From positions 248,001 to 312,000 of the forward strand of contig NZ_MDKC01000001.1 of NCBI RefSeq assembly GCF_001712755.1: 64,000 nucleotides of DNA, in the 5' to 3' direction. Source of the DNA: Gottfriedia luciferensis (GTDB lineage Bacteria; Bacillota; Bacilli; Bacillales; Bacillaceae_G). Numbering within the stretch: position 1 is the stretch's first letter; every line of letters begins with the position of its first letter. Positions 8,491 through 16,327 of this stretch are shown here, in pieces. The notes under the pieces are model-generated. The model made no database searches and was not told where the DNA came from. It worked only from the letters and a program-made list of their open reading frames with translations. Position numbers and translations under genes: made by a program.

Positions 8491-9900
8491 ATGAAAAATC
8501 AACTTTATAAACCTCAAAGACATTGGAAAGATATTCCTCTATGGAAAGATGTTACGGATGAACAATGGAACGATTGGCTATGGCAATTAACGAATACAGT
8601 CAGAACATTGGATGATTTGAAACAAGTAATCGATTTAACTCCGGATGAAGAAGAAGGGGTTAGAATATCAACTAAAACCATTCCATTAAATATTACTCCT
8701 TACTATGCTTCTTTAATGAATCCAACTGACCCACGTTGTCCCATTAGAATGCAGTCTGTACCAATTAGTAAAGAATTAAATAAAACAAAATATGATTCGG
8801 AAGATCCACTAGGAGAGGATGATGATAGTCCAGTTCCTGGATTAACTCATCGATATCCAGATCGAGTGCTTTTTTTAGTGACAAATCAATGCTCAATGTA
8901 TTGTCGCTACTGTACAAGACGTCGATTTTCAGGTCAAATTGGAATGGGAGTACCGAAAAAACAATTAGATGAAGCAATCGCCTATATACGTGAAAATGAA
9001 GAAGTAAGAGATGTACTTATTTCAGGTGGAGACGGATTATTAATTAATGACAATATTTTGGAATATATTTTAAAAAATTTAAGAGCAATCGATCATGTCG
9101 AAATTATTAGAATTGGTACTAGAGCACCAGTAGTATTCCCACAAAGAATTACTGAAAACCTATGTGAAATATTAAAAAAATACCATCCTGTCTGGTTAAA
9201 CACTCATTTCAATACGAGCATTGAAGTAACCGAAGAAGCAAAAAAAGCATGTGAAATGCTTGCAAATGCTGGCGTTCCAGTTGGGAACCAATCAGTTATT
9301 TTAACAGGGATTAATGACAGCGTACCGATTATGAAAAAGTTAATGCATGACTTAGTAAAAATAAGAGTCCGACCATATTATATTTATCAGTGTGATTTAT
9401 CAGAAGGAATTGGTCATTTTAGAGCACCAGTTGCTAAAGGCTTGGAGATTATTGAGGGATTACGTGGGCATACATCTGGTTATGCAGTACCTACATTTGT
9501 AGTAGATGCACCAGGCGGAGGAGGTAAAATCTCACTTCAACCAAACTATATCGTCTCTCAAAGCAGTAAAAAAACCGTACTAAGGAATTTTGAGGGTGTC
9601 ATCACATCTTATCCAGAGCCTGAAAACTATAAAGAGGATACGGCTGAAGAGTATTTTTCACTAGTTTACCCTGATTATTTAAAGAAGGCAGCTAAGGTTG
9701 GTATTGCTAGTATCATGAATGATCAGGTGCAAAGTCTTATTCCTTCAGATTTAGAAAGAATGAAAAAGAGAGAACAATATCAAACAGATCCAACACATAG
9801 TTCATTAAAAAATAAACGAGAAAAAAGGGATGAACTAAAAGAGAAAAAGTTTCAATCACAAATTCAAAAAATGGATGGAAGTGTAAAGAAAGATGAATAA
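8491..9900 (+). CDS. kamA: Lysine 2,3-aminomutase
   Basis: A radical-SAM enzyme that converts L-lysine to beta-lysine, here 469 residues. The cluster motif C134-x3-C138-x2-C141 (CSMYCRYC) binds the 4Fe-4S centre, SGGDGL follows, and the lysine in APGGGGKIS (residue 346) is the expected PLP ligand. The C-terminal tail from about residue 420 is highly charged. ATG follows AAGGAGG. The yokU start overlaps its stop by 8 nt, so the pair is translationally coupled. In Bacillus the gene is linked to sporulation (yodO). No beta-lysine acetyltransferase gene (ablB/yodP) is next to it. Confidence 0.95.
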   Translation: MKNQLYKPQRHWKDIPLWKDVTDEQWNDWLWQLTNTVRTLDDLKQVIDLTPDEEEGVRISTKTIPLNITPYYASLMNPTDPRCPIRMQSVPISKELNKTKYDSEDPLGEDDDSPVPGLTHRYPDRVLFLVTNQCSMYCRYCTRRRFSGQIGMGVPKKQLDEAIAYIRENEEVRDVLISGGDGLLINDNILEYILKNLRAIDHVEIIRIGTRAPVVFPQRITENLCEILKKYHPVWLNTHFNTSIEVTEEAKKACEMLANAGVPVGNQSVILTGINDSVPIMKKLMHDLVKIRVRPYYIYQCDLSEGIGHFRAPVAKGLEIIEGLRGHTSGYAVPTFVVDAPGGGGKISLQPNYIVSQSSKKTVLRNFEGVITSYPEPENYKEDTAEEYFSLVYPDYLKKAAKVGIASIMNDQVQSLIPSDLERMKKREQYQTDPTHSSLKNKREKRDELKEKKFQSQIQKMDGSVKKDE

Positions 9901-10183
9901 TACTTTAAAATGTGATTGGTGCGGTGAGGAGAATATAAAGGAAACAAAAGCAGTTGTACATTGGGAATTACCGGATGGTTCCCGAGCAATCACTATTACA
10001 GGAGTACCATCATTTCATTGTGATCAGTGTAAATTTACCTATCAAAAAGAAGAGATGGTCAAATCAATAGAGGATCAGTTATTTCTTATTTCAACAAATT
10101 TACTTCCGGTTTCAGTTACATTTGATGAATTAATGAAGCAACCGAGATTATTAAAAAGAAATTATTTTGACTTCTCGTCATAG
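9893..10183 (+). CDS. yokU: YokU family zinc-ribbon protein
   Basis: A 96-residue protein with two CxxC pairs (C7-D-W-C10 and CDQC near residue 45), typical of a small zinc ribbon. It matches the YokU family found beside lysine 2,3-aminomutase. It overlaps the end of kamA, which supports a role tied to lysine mutase expression or activity, but its function is not known. There is no helix-turn-helix of the kind seen in MqsA-type proteins with similar ribbons. Confidence 0.85.
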   Translation: MNNTLKCDWCGEENIKETKAVVHWELPDGSRAITITGVPSFHCDQCKFTYQKEEMVKSIEDQLFLISTNLLPVSVTFDELMKQPRLLKRNYFDFSS

Positions 10184-10295
10184 AACGAGTATTTTTAAAA
10201 TATAAAATAAATCTGTTATAGTATTAAGCATATTCAAAAAGTAGTAATATTTTAAGAAAAACAGACAAAATAAATAATTAAACTGAGGGAGAATC

Positions 10296-10514
10296 ATGAG
10301 AAAGTCATTTTACCATTATATGATGAAGCATAGAAACTATAAAATTCCTAATGAAATTGGAATATTGGCAGATCATCTTTTTAATGATCACTCATTTCCA
10401 AAACATTCTTCAAGCTATGACGAAATTAGCTCGTATTTAGAGTTTGATGGAACTTTCCATCAATCGATGAGCGTTTTTGATGAAGCATGGAACTTATATT
10501 TAGAAGATCAATAA
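10296..10514 (+). CDS. yozE: YozE family protein
   Basis: A 72-residue acidic protein matching the YozE (UPF0346) family: SFYHYMMKHRNYK at the start, LFNDHSFPKHSSSYDEISSYLE in the middle (SSYDEISSYLE is the conserved core) and FDEAWNLYLEDQ at the end. Function unknown. It has its own ribosome site (GAGGGAG) and terminator. Its position between yokU and yodN matches B. subtilis gene order. Confidence 0.9.
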   Translation: MRKSFYHYMMKHRNYKIPNEIGILADHLFNDHSFPKHSSSYDEISSYLEFDGTFHQSMSVFDEAWNLYLEDQ

Positions 10515-10551
10515 GATGTGGCTTAGTTTAACTAAGTTGCATCTTTTTTTT
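10514..10551 (+). terminator. Terminator of yozE
   Basis: AGATG...CATCT outer arms and a CTTAGTT/AACTAAG inner stem, then eight T residues. Confidence 0.85.
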
Positions 10552-10746
10552 ATTGAACACTTTTACAAGATATCCCATTAATTTATTGATTCTACCATTT
10601 TTGAAACTAGCTATTATATTCTTACCTACAAAATAGGCTAATCCCTTTTTTTATTTACTATGAAAATGACAGACAATTATCTATCGGTTGCATAGTATAC
10701 AGTAAAAACGAATTAGTCACGACGTATGGAGAAGGAGGTAAGAAGT

Positions 10747-10902
10747 ATGACAAAGAAAAAACAACCAAAATATAACGTAGATGATATTGTCGTGATTACG
10801 TTATATGGTACTGTCGGTAAGATAACAAATATAAACTTTCTATTTTTATTGGGAATTCATCACTTACGTAAAATGCTTAATGCTAAGGTGATTACATGTT
10901 AG
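10747..10902 (+). pseudogene. yodN: yodN 5' part, cut by the intervening element
   Basis: The first 28 codons (MTKKKQPKYNVDDIVVI, LYGTVGKITN) are the native yodN start, with GGAGG 8-9 nt before the ATG. From codon 29 the frame enters element DNA and stops at 10902, giving a 51-residue hybrid. The matching 3' part begins at 15570. Joined at the AAATAT core, the reading frame continues as KITN-IKLMDGVFVYEVNN. The first 28 residues look like a short SH3-like beta region. Reversible excision would restore a 222-residue protein. Confidence 0.85.
10821..10852. other. Left attachment site (attL) of the yodN element
   Basis: yodN sequence ends in AAATAT (10827-10832). Element DNA then begins with AACTTTCTATTTTTATTGG (10834-10852), the exact inverted repeat of 15548-15566 at the other end. 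The recombinase starts 44 bp further in. Confidence 0.8.
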
Positions 10903-12365
10903 CAGCTATCTATCTCAGACTGTCAAGAAATGAAGAGCAAAAAGATGTAGATGAAGTTTTACTTAATCATAAAAACGCTTTGATTAAGCTTGCTAATCAA
11001 CATAATTTAAACTATATCATTTATCAGGAAATTTCGAGTGGTGTAAATACGGATCGTGAGCAATTAAATTTATTGCTTAAGAAAATACATGAATTTGATT
11101 ATTTGATCATTATGGATATAGATCGTCTTTCACGTGATAATGCACATGCTGAACAAATCAAGCAAGTATTAATCTTAAATGATATTAAAATATTAACCCC
11201 ACAAGGTAAAATAGATTTATCCCAGGAAACGAATGAAATGTTATTTTCATTTCAGGCAGTATTGGCTAATTTTGAATATAAGCAGATAAAAAAGCGGTTA
11301 TCAAGAGGGCGATTAGCAGCAGCGGAGCAAGGAAAATGGGTAATGAGTAATAAAACCCCACTTGGATATCGAAAAAATTCGGAAAAAAAATTAGAAATCA
11401 TTGAAGAGGAAGCAAAGATCATTCGACTAATATTCGATAAATCATTTGAACGGGTTTCAGTCAATGAAATAGCACGGCAATTAAATAGGTTAAATTGGAG
11501 GAGTAGACAAGGTAAAATCCTTACTACATCACATATTAGCCAATTACGTACGAATCCTGTATATTATGGAGCCATACAGGCTAGAAGACGTATTCATAAT
11601 AAAATTATAGATGAAGTTTTTATTGAAGATGCACATGAGGCAATCATAACAAAAGAGCAATTCTTTGCCGTCCAAACAATATTAGAAAATAATAAAAATG
11701 TTTATTTTCAAAACCGAAAAGAGGTACGTAGGTTACAAAATTTAATATACTGCAATTGCTGTGGGCGGAAGCGATATATTCAAAAAGATAATTCAAAAAT
11801 TGATTTTATAAAATCATGTTCAAATAAAATATCAAACAATCAGTGTAAAGATCGCGGCTATAAATATCAATTGGTTGAAGAATTTGTTTTAAAAAGTATA
11901 AAAGAAAAAAAAATAGAGCTAGAGAACGCGTTAAAAATACTATATTCTCAGAAAACAATCGAACTAGAACAAAGATTAACAACTGAACTCGTCTCATTAA
12001 TCAAACAAAAGGATAAAATTGAAAAAAGACAAAATAACGTTAGAGAAATGAGAATGGATGGAGAAATTACTAAAAAGGAATATGAAGAACTAAAAAATGA
12101 ACTAATTGGTCAAATGAATCAAATGAATGAGCAAATTGAACTCTATCAGATCCAAATAGAGAATGTAAGAAATGAAAAAGATGAGAGTCAAAAAATAGAG
12201 AAAATCATTGAAACGCTAGACAATTTAGAAGTAATCGATCCTGAAATATGTAATCAATTTTTAAAGACTTTTATTAATAAAATATATTTTAGTAGCAATA
12301 TGGATTCAAGTCATGATACGACTCGAAGTAAGGAAATTGCCACTATTAAAATAGAATGGTTCTAA
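10896..12365 (+). CDS. Large serine recombinase (integrase/excisionase)
   Basis: A 489-residue site-specific recombinase. The N-terminal resolvase domain starts AAIYLRLSR, with catalytic Ser9; later motifs are MDIDRLSRD and the helix LANFEYKQIKKRLSRGR. The recombinase domain follows (TPLGYRK, VNEIARQLNR), then a zinc ribbon (YCNCCGRK ... CSN ... NQC) and a long coiled coil (about residues 335-440). This is the order found in integrases such as SprA of SPbeta. The gene begins just inside attL and overlaps the end of the hybrid yodN frame. It has no frameshift, so it is likely active on the flanking att sites. A terminator follows. Confidence 0.93.
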   Translation: MLAAIYLRLSRNEEQKDVDEVLLNHKNALIKLANQHNLNYIIYQEISSGVNTDREQLNLLLKKIHEFDYLIIMDIDRLSRDNAHAEQIKQVLILNDIKILTPQGKIDLSQETNEMLFSFQAVLANFEYKQIKKRLSRGRLAAAEQGKWVMSNKTPLGYRKNSEKKLEIIEEEAKIIRLIFDKSFERVSVNEIARQLNRLNWRSRQGKILTTSHISQLRTNPVYYGAIQARRRIHNKIIDEVFIEDAHEAIITKEQFFAVQTILENNKNVYFQNRKEVRRLQNLIYCNCCGRKRYIQKDNSKIDFIKSCSNKISNNQCKDRGYKYQLVEEFVLKSIKEKKIELENALKILYSQKTIELEQRLTTELVSLIKQKDKIEKRQNNVREMRMDGEITKKEYEELKNELIGQMNQMNEQIELYQIQIENVRNEKDESQKIEKIIETLDNLEVIDPEICNQFLKTFINKIYFSSNMDSSHDTTRSKEIATIKIEWF

Positions 12366-12440
12366 TGCAGCGATGATCATTCCATGAAACGAGAAAACTC
12401 ACATTGCACACCTATTTTCTGTTTTGAGAATTTTAAAGTT

Positions 12441-12487
12441 AAAAAAAAGTTCAGTTTCATCTCCGAAAGATAGAACTGAACTTTTTT
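12441..12487. terminator. Bidirectional terminator
   Basis: AAGTTCAG and CTGAACTT arms with an extra inner stem (ATCT/AGAT), flanked by eight A and six T. It serves the recombinase and the convergent gene at 12506. Confidence 0.85.
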
Positions 12488-12505
12488 GTATGCAATTTTA
12501 AACAT

Positions 12506-13117
12506 TTATCTGTTATTGATCAATCGAACTAATTCATTAAAATATTTTTCAGCTTCCTTAGTACTTCTTGCACATTTTAGCCTTTTCATTAAAATATTGT
12601 AATGAAAATCTACTTCTTCATTAGTATTGTCATTTTCATTATTTAGATCTATTGCATCAACAACACCAGTATCTGTTTGATGCACATTTCCCGTGTTATT
12701 CGAAGGGGCACTTGTCTTTTTGTTCTCATTTTTCTCTTTCTCCATTTCTTCAAGCGTTGAACTAAAATCAATGATTTTGTTATTAACGTTTTTATCAACC
12801 AATCTTTCTAAATAAGCACCGCCACTAACTCCACAAATAAAAGCATAAATGATAATCGATACAGGAGTTTGATCATTTGTCGTTAGTACAGCAATAAGGT
12901 ATGATATACACCCTGCCATTGCTCCAAGAATTATTTCACGCTTAGAACCAAGTGAATATCTTTCTCTACCATCAGAATCTTTAAACCGATAACTTCTAAT
13001 GTAGCCCTCATTAGCTAATAGTATATTGGCATAACCACCGATTGCACCAATTAATATTGATAGAAAGGTCAGAAATAAATCATTAGATGATAATGTATCT
13101 AGCCAATTCTCGTACAT
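12506..13117 (-). CDS. DUF4257-type membrane protein
   Basis: A 203-residue protein with three predicted membrane helices (about residues 14-34, 62-80 and 88-106). A charged cytoplasmic tail from about residue 110 contains an Asn/Glu-rich linker and a short helical end (KEAEKYFNELVRLI). The membrane part fits the DUF4257 family as I recall it. Function unknown. ATG follows GGGAGGG. It lies inside the yodN element, convergent with the recombinase. Confidence 0.65.
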   Translation of the reverse strand: MYENWLDTLSSNDLFLTFLSILIGAIGGYANILLANEGYIRSYRFKDSDGRERYSLGSKREIILGAMAGCISYLIAVLTTNDQTPVSIIIYAFICGVSGGAYLERLVDKNVNNKIIDFSSTLEEMEKEKNENKKTSAPSNNTGNVHQTDTGVVDAIDLNNENDNTNEEVDFHYNILMKRLKCARSTKEAEKYFNELVRLINNR

Positions 13118-13251
13118 TTTCGTACCCTCCCGTTTTTGTTAAACTATATGGAGGCTTTTTTTAGAATAGTACACTTAGATTGTAATACGTTGATAAGCTA
13201 ACTCTCTCATCAAGCTGGGAATAGGTTGCTAATGTTTGTTAGAAATTAATT

Positions 13252-14034
13252 TTAAATCTTAACGGGTTCATGTTTATTTAAAAAAGAGCTGATCGTGTGA
13301 TTAAATTTTTCTGCGGCTTCCATTTTGGTTACATGGCCGGTATTTTTGAAAATAACTAATTTTGAATTCGGGATACTTTTATGCATTACTAATTGGAGCC
13401 ATACTGGCGTAATCGGATCATACTGACCACCAATAATAAGCGTTGGTACCTTTATATTTGGTAACAATTCTCTATTATCAACCTTAAAACATGCTCTCAT
13501 TGACCTGTCAAATCCTTCTGGGTTTGGGCGATAATATTGTTTAAATTGTTGTAATGACTCTTTTTCCCATGAAAAAAGGCATGTTCTTGCTGTCATTTCT
13601 ATTATCTGCTGGGGTGTGAAAATTTTTGAACGAAGCTCCTTATAATGAATAAACCATAAACCTAGTAGTCTTGGAGCAAAATGAAATGTACTAACTAGGA
13701 TTAAAGAGCGACATCGTTTAGGTGCTTGACGGTACATCTCTTGTGCAACAGTCCCACCCATAGATAGGCCTAAAATATGCGCACTTTCAATTCCTAACTC
13801 ATCCATTAAATCAAGTACATCTTTTGCGAAATTCTTAATTGAGATGCCTTCAGTTAAATCATTTTCTCCATGGCCACGCAAATCAGGAATAATTAAATCG
13901 AACTCATTCGCTAGTTCATATTGTTTAAACCAACTTTCTTTTACTTCTCCAAGACCATGAATTAATACGAGAGGTTCTCCAGTACCTAACCGATCATAAT
14001 ACAGTTTGATACTTTCGGTTTTTATAACGTACAA
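13252..14034 (-). CDS. Alpha/beta hydrolase (possible PHB depolymerase)
   Basis: A 260-residue alpha/beta hydrolase with the full triad: nucleophile elbow GLSMGG (Ser91), aspartate in GGQYDPI and histidine in NTGHVTK, plus the oxyanion motif LIHGLG and DLRGHG. The start is placed at TTG 14034, because GGAG lies 8 nt upstream; a GTG at 14043 would overlap the ribosome site. The fold also covers 3-oxoadipate enol-lactonases and the intracellular PHB depolymerase of B. thuringiensis. Its divergent position next to PhaQ-like and phasin-like genes favours a role in polyhydroxybutyrate turnover, but this is inference. Confidence 0.75.
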   Translation of the reverse strand: MYVIKTESIKLYYDRLGTGEPLVLIHGLGEVKESWFKQYELANEFDLIIPDLRGHGENDLTEGISIKNFAKDVLDLMDELGIESAHILGLSMGGTVAQEMYRQAPKRCRSLILVSTFHFAPRLLGLWFIHYKELRSKIFTPQQIIEMTARTCLFSWEKESLQQFKQYYRPNPEGFDRSMRACFKVDNRELLPNIKVPTLIIGGQYDPITPVWLQLVMHKSIPNSKLVIFKNTGHVTKMEAAEKFNHTISSFLNKHEPVKI

Positions 14035-14131
14035 CTTTATCACTCCTTTGTATTTTTTTACTAAAATATTTAACGAATAAACGCTATGTTTGAAGTTTTT
14101 TGAAAATTTATAATAAATTATATTTACTGTA

Positions 14132-14160
14132 TTGACGCTATATTCATATATGTGTAAAAT
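14132..14160 (+). promoter_or_regulatory. Sigma-A promoter of the PadR/phasin operon
   Basis: TTGACG (14132-14137), a 17-bp spacer, then TAAAAT (14155-14160). The spacer holds an AT-rich near-palindrome (TATATTCATATATG) that could be the regulator's own site. Confidence 0.65.
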
Positions 14161-14193
14161 ACACCTATTAGATTTTTTATAGAGGTGTTACCA

Positions 14194-14616
14194 ATGAACA
14201 ATGAGAAAGATAAAAATATTACTCCTTCGAAAAATTTTATTATGCCTTTTATTCTTCTACTTCTTAGTCGGATGACACTTCATGGCTATGATTTAATTCA
14301 AAAGCTCCAAGCATTCGGTTTTCAAACACTTGACCAAGGAAATTTATATCGATTATTAAGACAACTAGAAAAAGAAAATCTTGTACAATCGGAATGGGAT
14401 ACGAAAGGAAGCGGACCTGCTAAGCGCTGTTATTCAATTACAGAAGCTGGGAAGGCATACTTAACAAGTAATGCAAGACAACTTGAACTTTATCAATCAA
14501 TGCTTGATCAATTTTTCAAAATGTATACTAGTTTTCTTGAGCTCTACATTCCTCCATTTCAAAGAGAGGATAAAATAGAGAAAAATTCGAATCCAAAAGA
14601 GGAGGAAGAAGTTTGA
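14194..14616 (+). CDS. PadR-family regulator, PhaQ-like
   Basis: A 140-residue winged-helix repressor of the PadR type. Helices FIMPFILLLLSRMTLHGYDLI lead into the DNA-binding helix (GNLYRLLRQLEKENLV), and the wing has GPAKRCYSITEAGKAYL. The ATG at 14194 has GAGGTG 6-7 nt upstream, so the earlier GTG is not used. The stop overlaps the TTG start of the phasin-like gene by 2-3 nt. In B. megaterium PhaQ, a PadR-like protein, represses itself and the phasin gene and is released by PHB. The same gene pair here suggests the same role. Confidence 0.8.
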   Translation: MNNEKDKNITPSKNFIMPFILLLLSRMTLHGYDLIQKLQAFGFQTLDQGNLYRLLRQLEKENLVQSEWDTKGSGPAKRCYSITEAGKAYLTSNARQLELYQSMLDQFFKMYTSFLELYIPPFQREDKIEKNSNPKEEEEV

Positions 14617-15188
14617 CGACACAGAAAGCTTCAAAACCAAAGGCAGAAGGTCAAAAAATTAAAGACGAGAAAGTAGAAAAATATTTTATGGATCCTTTTT
14701 TTAATACGCTCTGGGATCAATACGAAAGTAGTTTGACATACATAAGAGACAGTAGAGTACAAAGGTTAGATTCGTTTATAAAAGTGTTAAAAGAAACAAG
14801 GAAATTTAATGAGGAATATCGTAATGCAGTTAATGGTTTATTTGATGAAATAAAGTACTTTAATAATCATATAAAAGAAAATACATCAAGAATTAAATTT
14901 GCAAAAACTGATGAATCAGTTCAATCAAGTGTTAATCTATTTGAAGAAACGGTAAATAAATTTGGTGAGTTTTTATCTACTCCGTTCAAAGCTTCAGTTG
15001 AGTTAATTGAAAGGGTAGAAGAGCAATATGAACAAACTGGAAAATACTACATAGAGAGTTTAAAGGAAAGAGATCTAGTATGGTCATCATTAAATGAACA
15101 TTACTTGCAATCTTTAAGAGCAGTACATACAAACTTTAACCATCGTATTGAGGATAGCTTTAATATGTTTACATCTGTTAATAAATAA
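14613..15188 (+). CDS. Putative phasin (PHA granule-associated protein)
   Basis: A 191-residue, almost entirely helical protein with no signal peptide. A lysine-rich head (about 20 residues) is followed by long amphipathic helices (FFNTLWDQYESSLTYI, SVQSSVNLFEETVNKF, LIERVEEQYEQTGKYY). This fits phasins, which coat polyhydroxyalkanoate granules. It starts at TTG, coupled to the PadR stop, with AGGAGG upstream. Granule genes phaR, phaB and phaC are not in this window. A structural coiled-coil protein of another type is possible. Confidence 0.5.
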   Translation: MTTQKASKPKAEGQKIKDEKVEKYFMDPFFNTLWDQYESSLTYIRDSRVQRLDSFIKVLKETRKFNEEYRNAVNGLFDEIKYFNNHIKENTSRIKFAKTDESVQSSVNLFEETVNKFGEFLSTPFKASVELIERVEEQYEQTGKYYIESLKERDLVWSSLNEHYLQSLRAVHTNFNHRIEDSFNMFTSVNK

Positions 15189-15212
15189 GTAAAACTGAAA
15201 TTAGCTAATCAT

Positions 15213-15249
15213 AAAAAGGCTGAAAATCAAGTTTTTTGCCTTTTGTTTT
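15213..15249 (+). terminator. Terminator of the PadR/phasin operon
   Basis: AAAAAGGC pairs with GCCTTTT around a 17-nt loop, followed by a broken T run. Confidence 0.65.
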
Positions 15250-15292
15250 CACGCTGAAACAACTCATTTAATTTAGGAGGGTTGTTTTTTTT

Positions 15293-15361
15293 ATGCCTTA
15301 TCTATTTTTCTTATATCCGACTACAATACCTACTTTAGTGAACTATAGACTAGACCTTTGA
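15293..15361 (+). CDS. Possible 22-residue hydrophobic peptide
   Basis: ATG with AGGAGGG 11-12 nt upstream opens a 22-codon frame (MPYLFFLYPTTIPTLVNYRL). The spacing is long and the frame is short, so it may be a leader rather than a protein gene. Its end lies in the inverted repeat at 15343. Confidence 0.25.
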   Translation: MPYLFFLYPTTIPTLVNYRLDL

Positions 15362-15372
15362 ATAGTCTATAG
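15343..15372. promoter_or_regulatory. Perfect 10-bp inverted repeat before the 43-aa gene
   Basis: CTATAGACTA, a 10-nt spacer, then TAGTCTATAG. It abuts the ribosome site (GGGGTG) of the 15387 gene. It could be an operator or an RNA hairpin controlling translation. Confidence 0.6.
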
Positions 15373-15386
15373 AGGGGTGTTTCTTC

Positions 15387-15518
15387 ATGGGTCAGTTTAA
15401 ATATGAAGAAATTGGAACGTTAAATGCAAAACTTGCTGCAGAAGCATTACTAAAATTAACTTTAAAAATAAAAAACGAGGATATAAAAATAAAAACACCT
15501 AATAAGCCACTCACTTAA
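15387..15518 (+). CDS. Small helical protein at the right end of the yodN element
   Basis: A 43-residue peptide (MGQFKYEEIGTLNAKLAAEA, then LLKLTLKIKNEDIKIK). ATG follows GGGGTG at 7-8 nt, and a strong terminator overlaps the stop. It is predicted helical, with a basic C-terminus. It is the last gene before attR, 30 bp from the end repeat. Small proteins near the att sites of serine-integrase elements are often recombination directionality factors, as SprB is in SPbeta. That role is a guess from position and size. Confidence 0.6.
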   Translation: MGQFKYEEIGTLNAKLAAEALLKLTLKIKNEDIKIKTPNKPLT

Positions 15519-15538
15519 ACTTGAGTGGTCTTTTTTTG
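15507..15538 (+). terminator. Terminator at the right end of the element
   Basis: CCACTCA and TGAGTGG arms, then seven T residues. It insulates yodN from element transcription. Confidence 0.88.
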
Positions 15539-15547
15539 TCTCAATAG

Positions 15548-15582
15548 CCAATAAAAATAGAAAGTTAATAAATATTAAACTG
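15548..15582. other. Right attachment site (attR) of the yodN element
   Basis: Element DNA ends CCAATAAAAATAGAAAGTT (15548-15566), the exact reverse complement of the left-end repeat. The core AAATAT (15570-15575) follows, then yodN coding sequence (AAACTGATGG). Confidence 0.8.
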
Positions 15583-16158
15583 ATGGACGGCGTTTTTGTT
15601 TATGAAGTCAATAATCATGACGGACTTTATGTTGAGAATACTCTTCAGCTTCTCAACGAATATGATGGGAAAAAACTTGAAAAAGAATGGATAGAAGTAA
15701 ATTATTCATTTTCTTTCGGAGATCTAGTTCAAGTCAATGGCTATGAAAAAGAAATATTTCGAATTGTGGGGTACCGTACAGAGGTTTGGCGATATAAAAA
15801 TGACGCATGGGAAGATACAATTTACGAATTAGCGCGTATTACTGATGGAGAATGGTTAGAAGCCGATGAAACAGATTTAACCTTAATTGCATCAGCACAA
15901 ACTGCAAATGCAATTCTAAAAAAACTAAGAAATGATAAAAATGGCATTACAAAATTAGACTTAGAAAAACTTCGCTCAATGAATGATTTTAATAAAAACA
16001 GAAATAAAACAACAAAACAAGAAATAATTGATGGATTATTAGATATATATAATGATTACGCAGTTTTATATTCAATCTTCCAAGACGAAGAATATAAAAT
16101 TGTGATGGATCTAGTGCTTAAAAATTTAAATAAATTCTCAGAGAAGAAAACAAATTGA
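15570..16158 (+). pseudogene. yodN: yodN 3' part, separated from its start
   Basis: This frame carries the remaining 193-194 codons of yodN. It begins INIKLMDGVFVYEVNNHDGL and continues through a YELARITDGEWLEADETDLTL region to a helical C-terminus. It lacks its own ribosome site; the in-frame ATG at 15583 has none, and the upstream bases belong to the element end. Together with 10747-10832 it forms an uninterrupted 222-residue protein. Function unknown; family members sit between yozD and yozE in Bacillus. Confidence 0.85.
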
Positions 16159-16171
16159 GAGAGAGGATATT

Positions 16172-16327
16172 CTACAATAATTGTAGAATTATATGAATCA
16201 TAAAAGGTATGCCTATCCCTATTAAAATAAAAAATGCAATTGTCGTCAGTTTTTCAACAGCTTCTTCAAACAGTTCATCATTAACCATAATTTCTTTTAA
16301 ATTAGCTAGCTTGTCCATTTTTATCAT
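16172..16327 (-). CDS. Small membrane peptide, 51 aa
   Basis: A minus-strand frame of 51 residues. A charged head (DKLANLKEIMVNDELFEEAV) is followed by one hydrophobic helix (IAFFILIGIGIPFMIHIIL). AAAGGAG lies 10 nt before the ATG at 16327. It is not a family I recognise. It fills the only space between yodN and yozD, on the opposite strand. Confidence 0.55.
   Translation of the reverse strand: MIKMDKLANLKEIMVNDELFEEAVEKLTTIAFFILIGIGIPFMIHIILQLL

Noticed and set aside
10896-15518. Full prophage in yodN
   Set aside because: No capsid, tail, lysis or replication genes are present; only the recombinase is phage-like.
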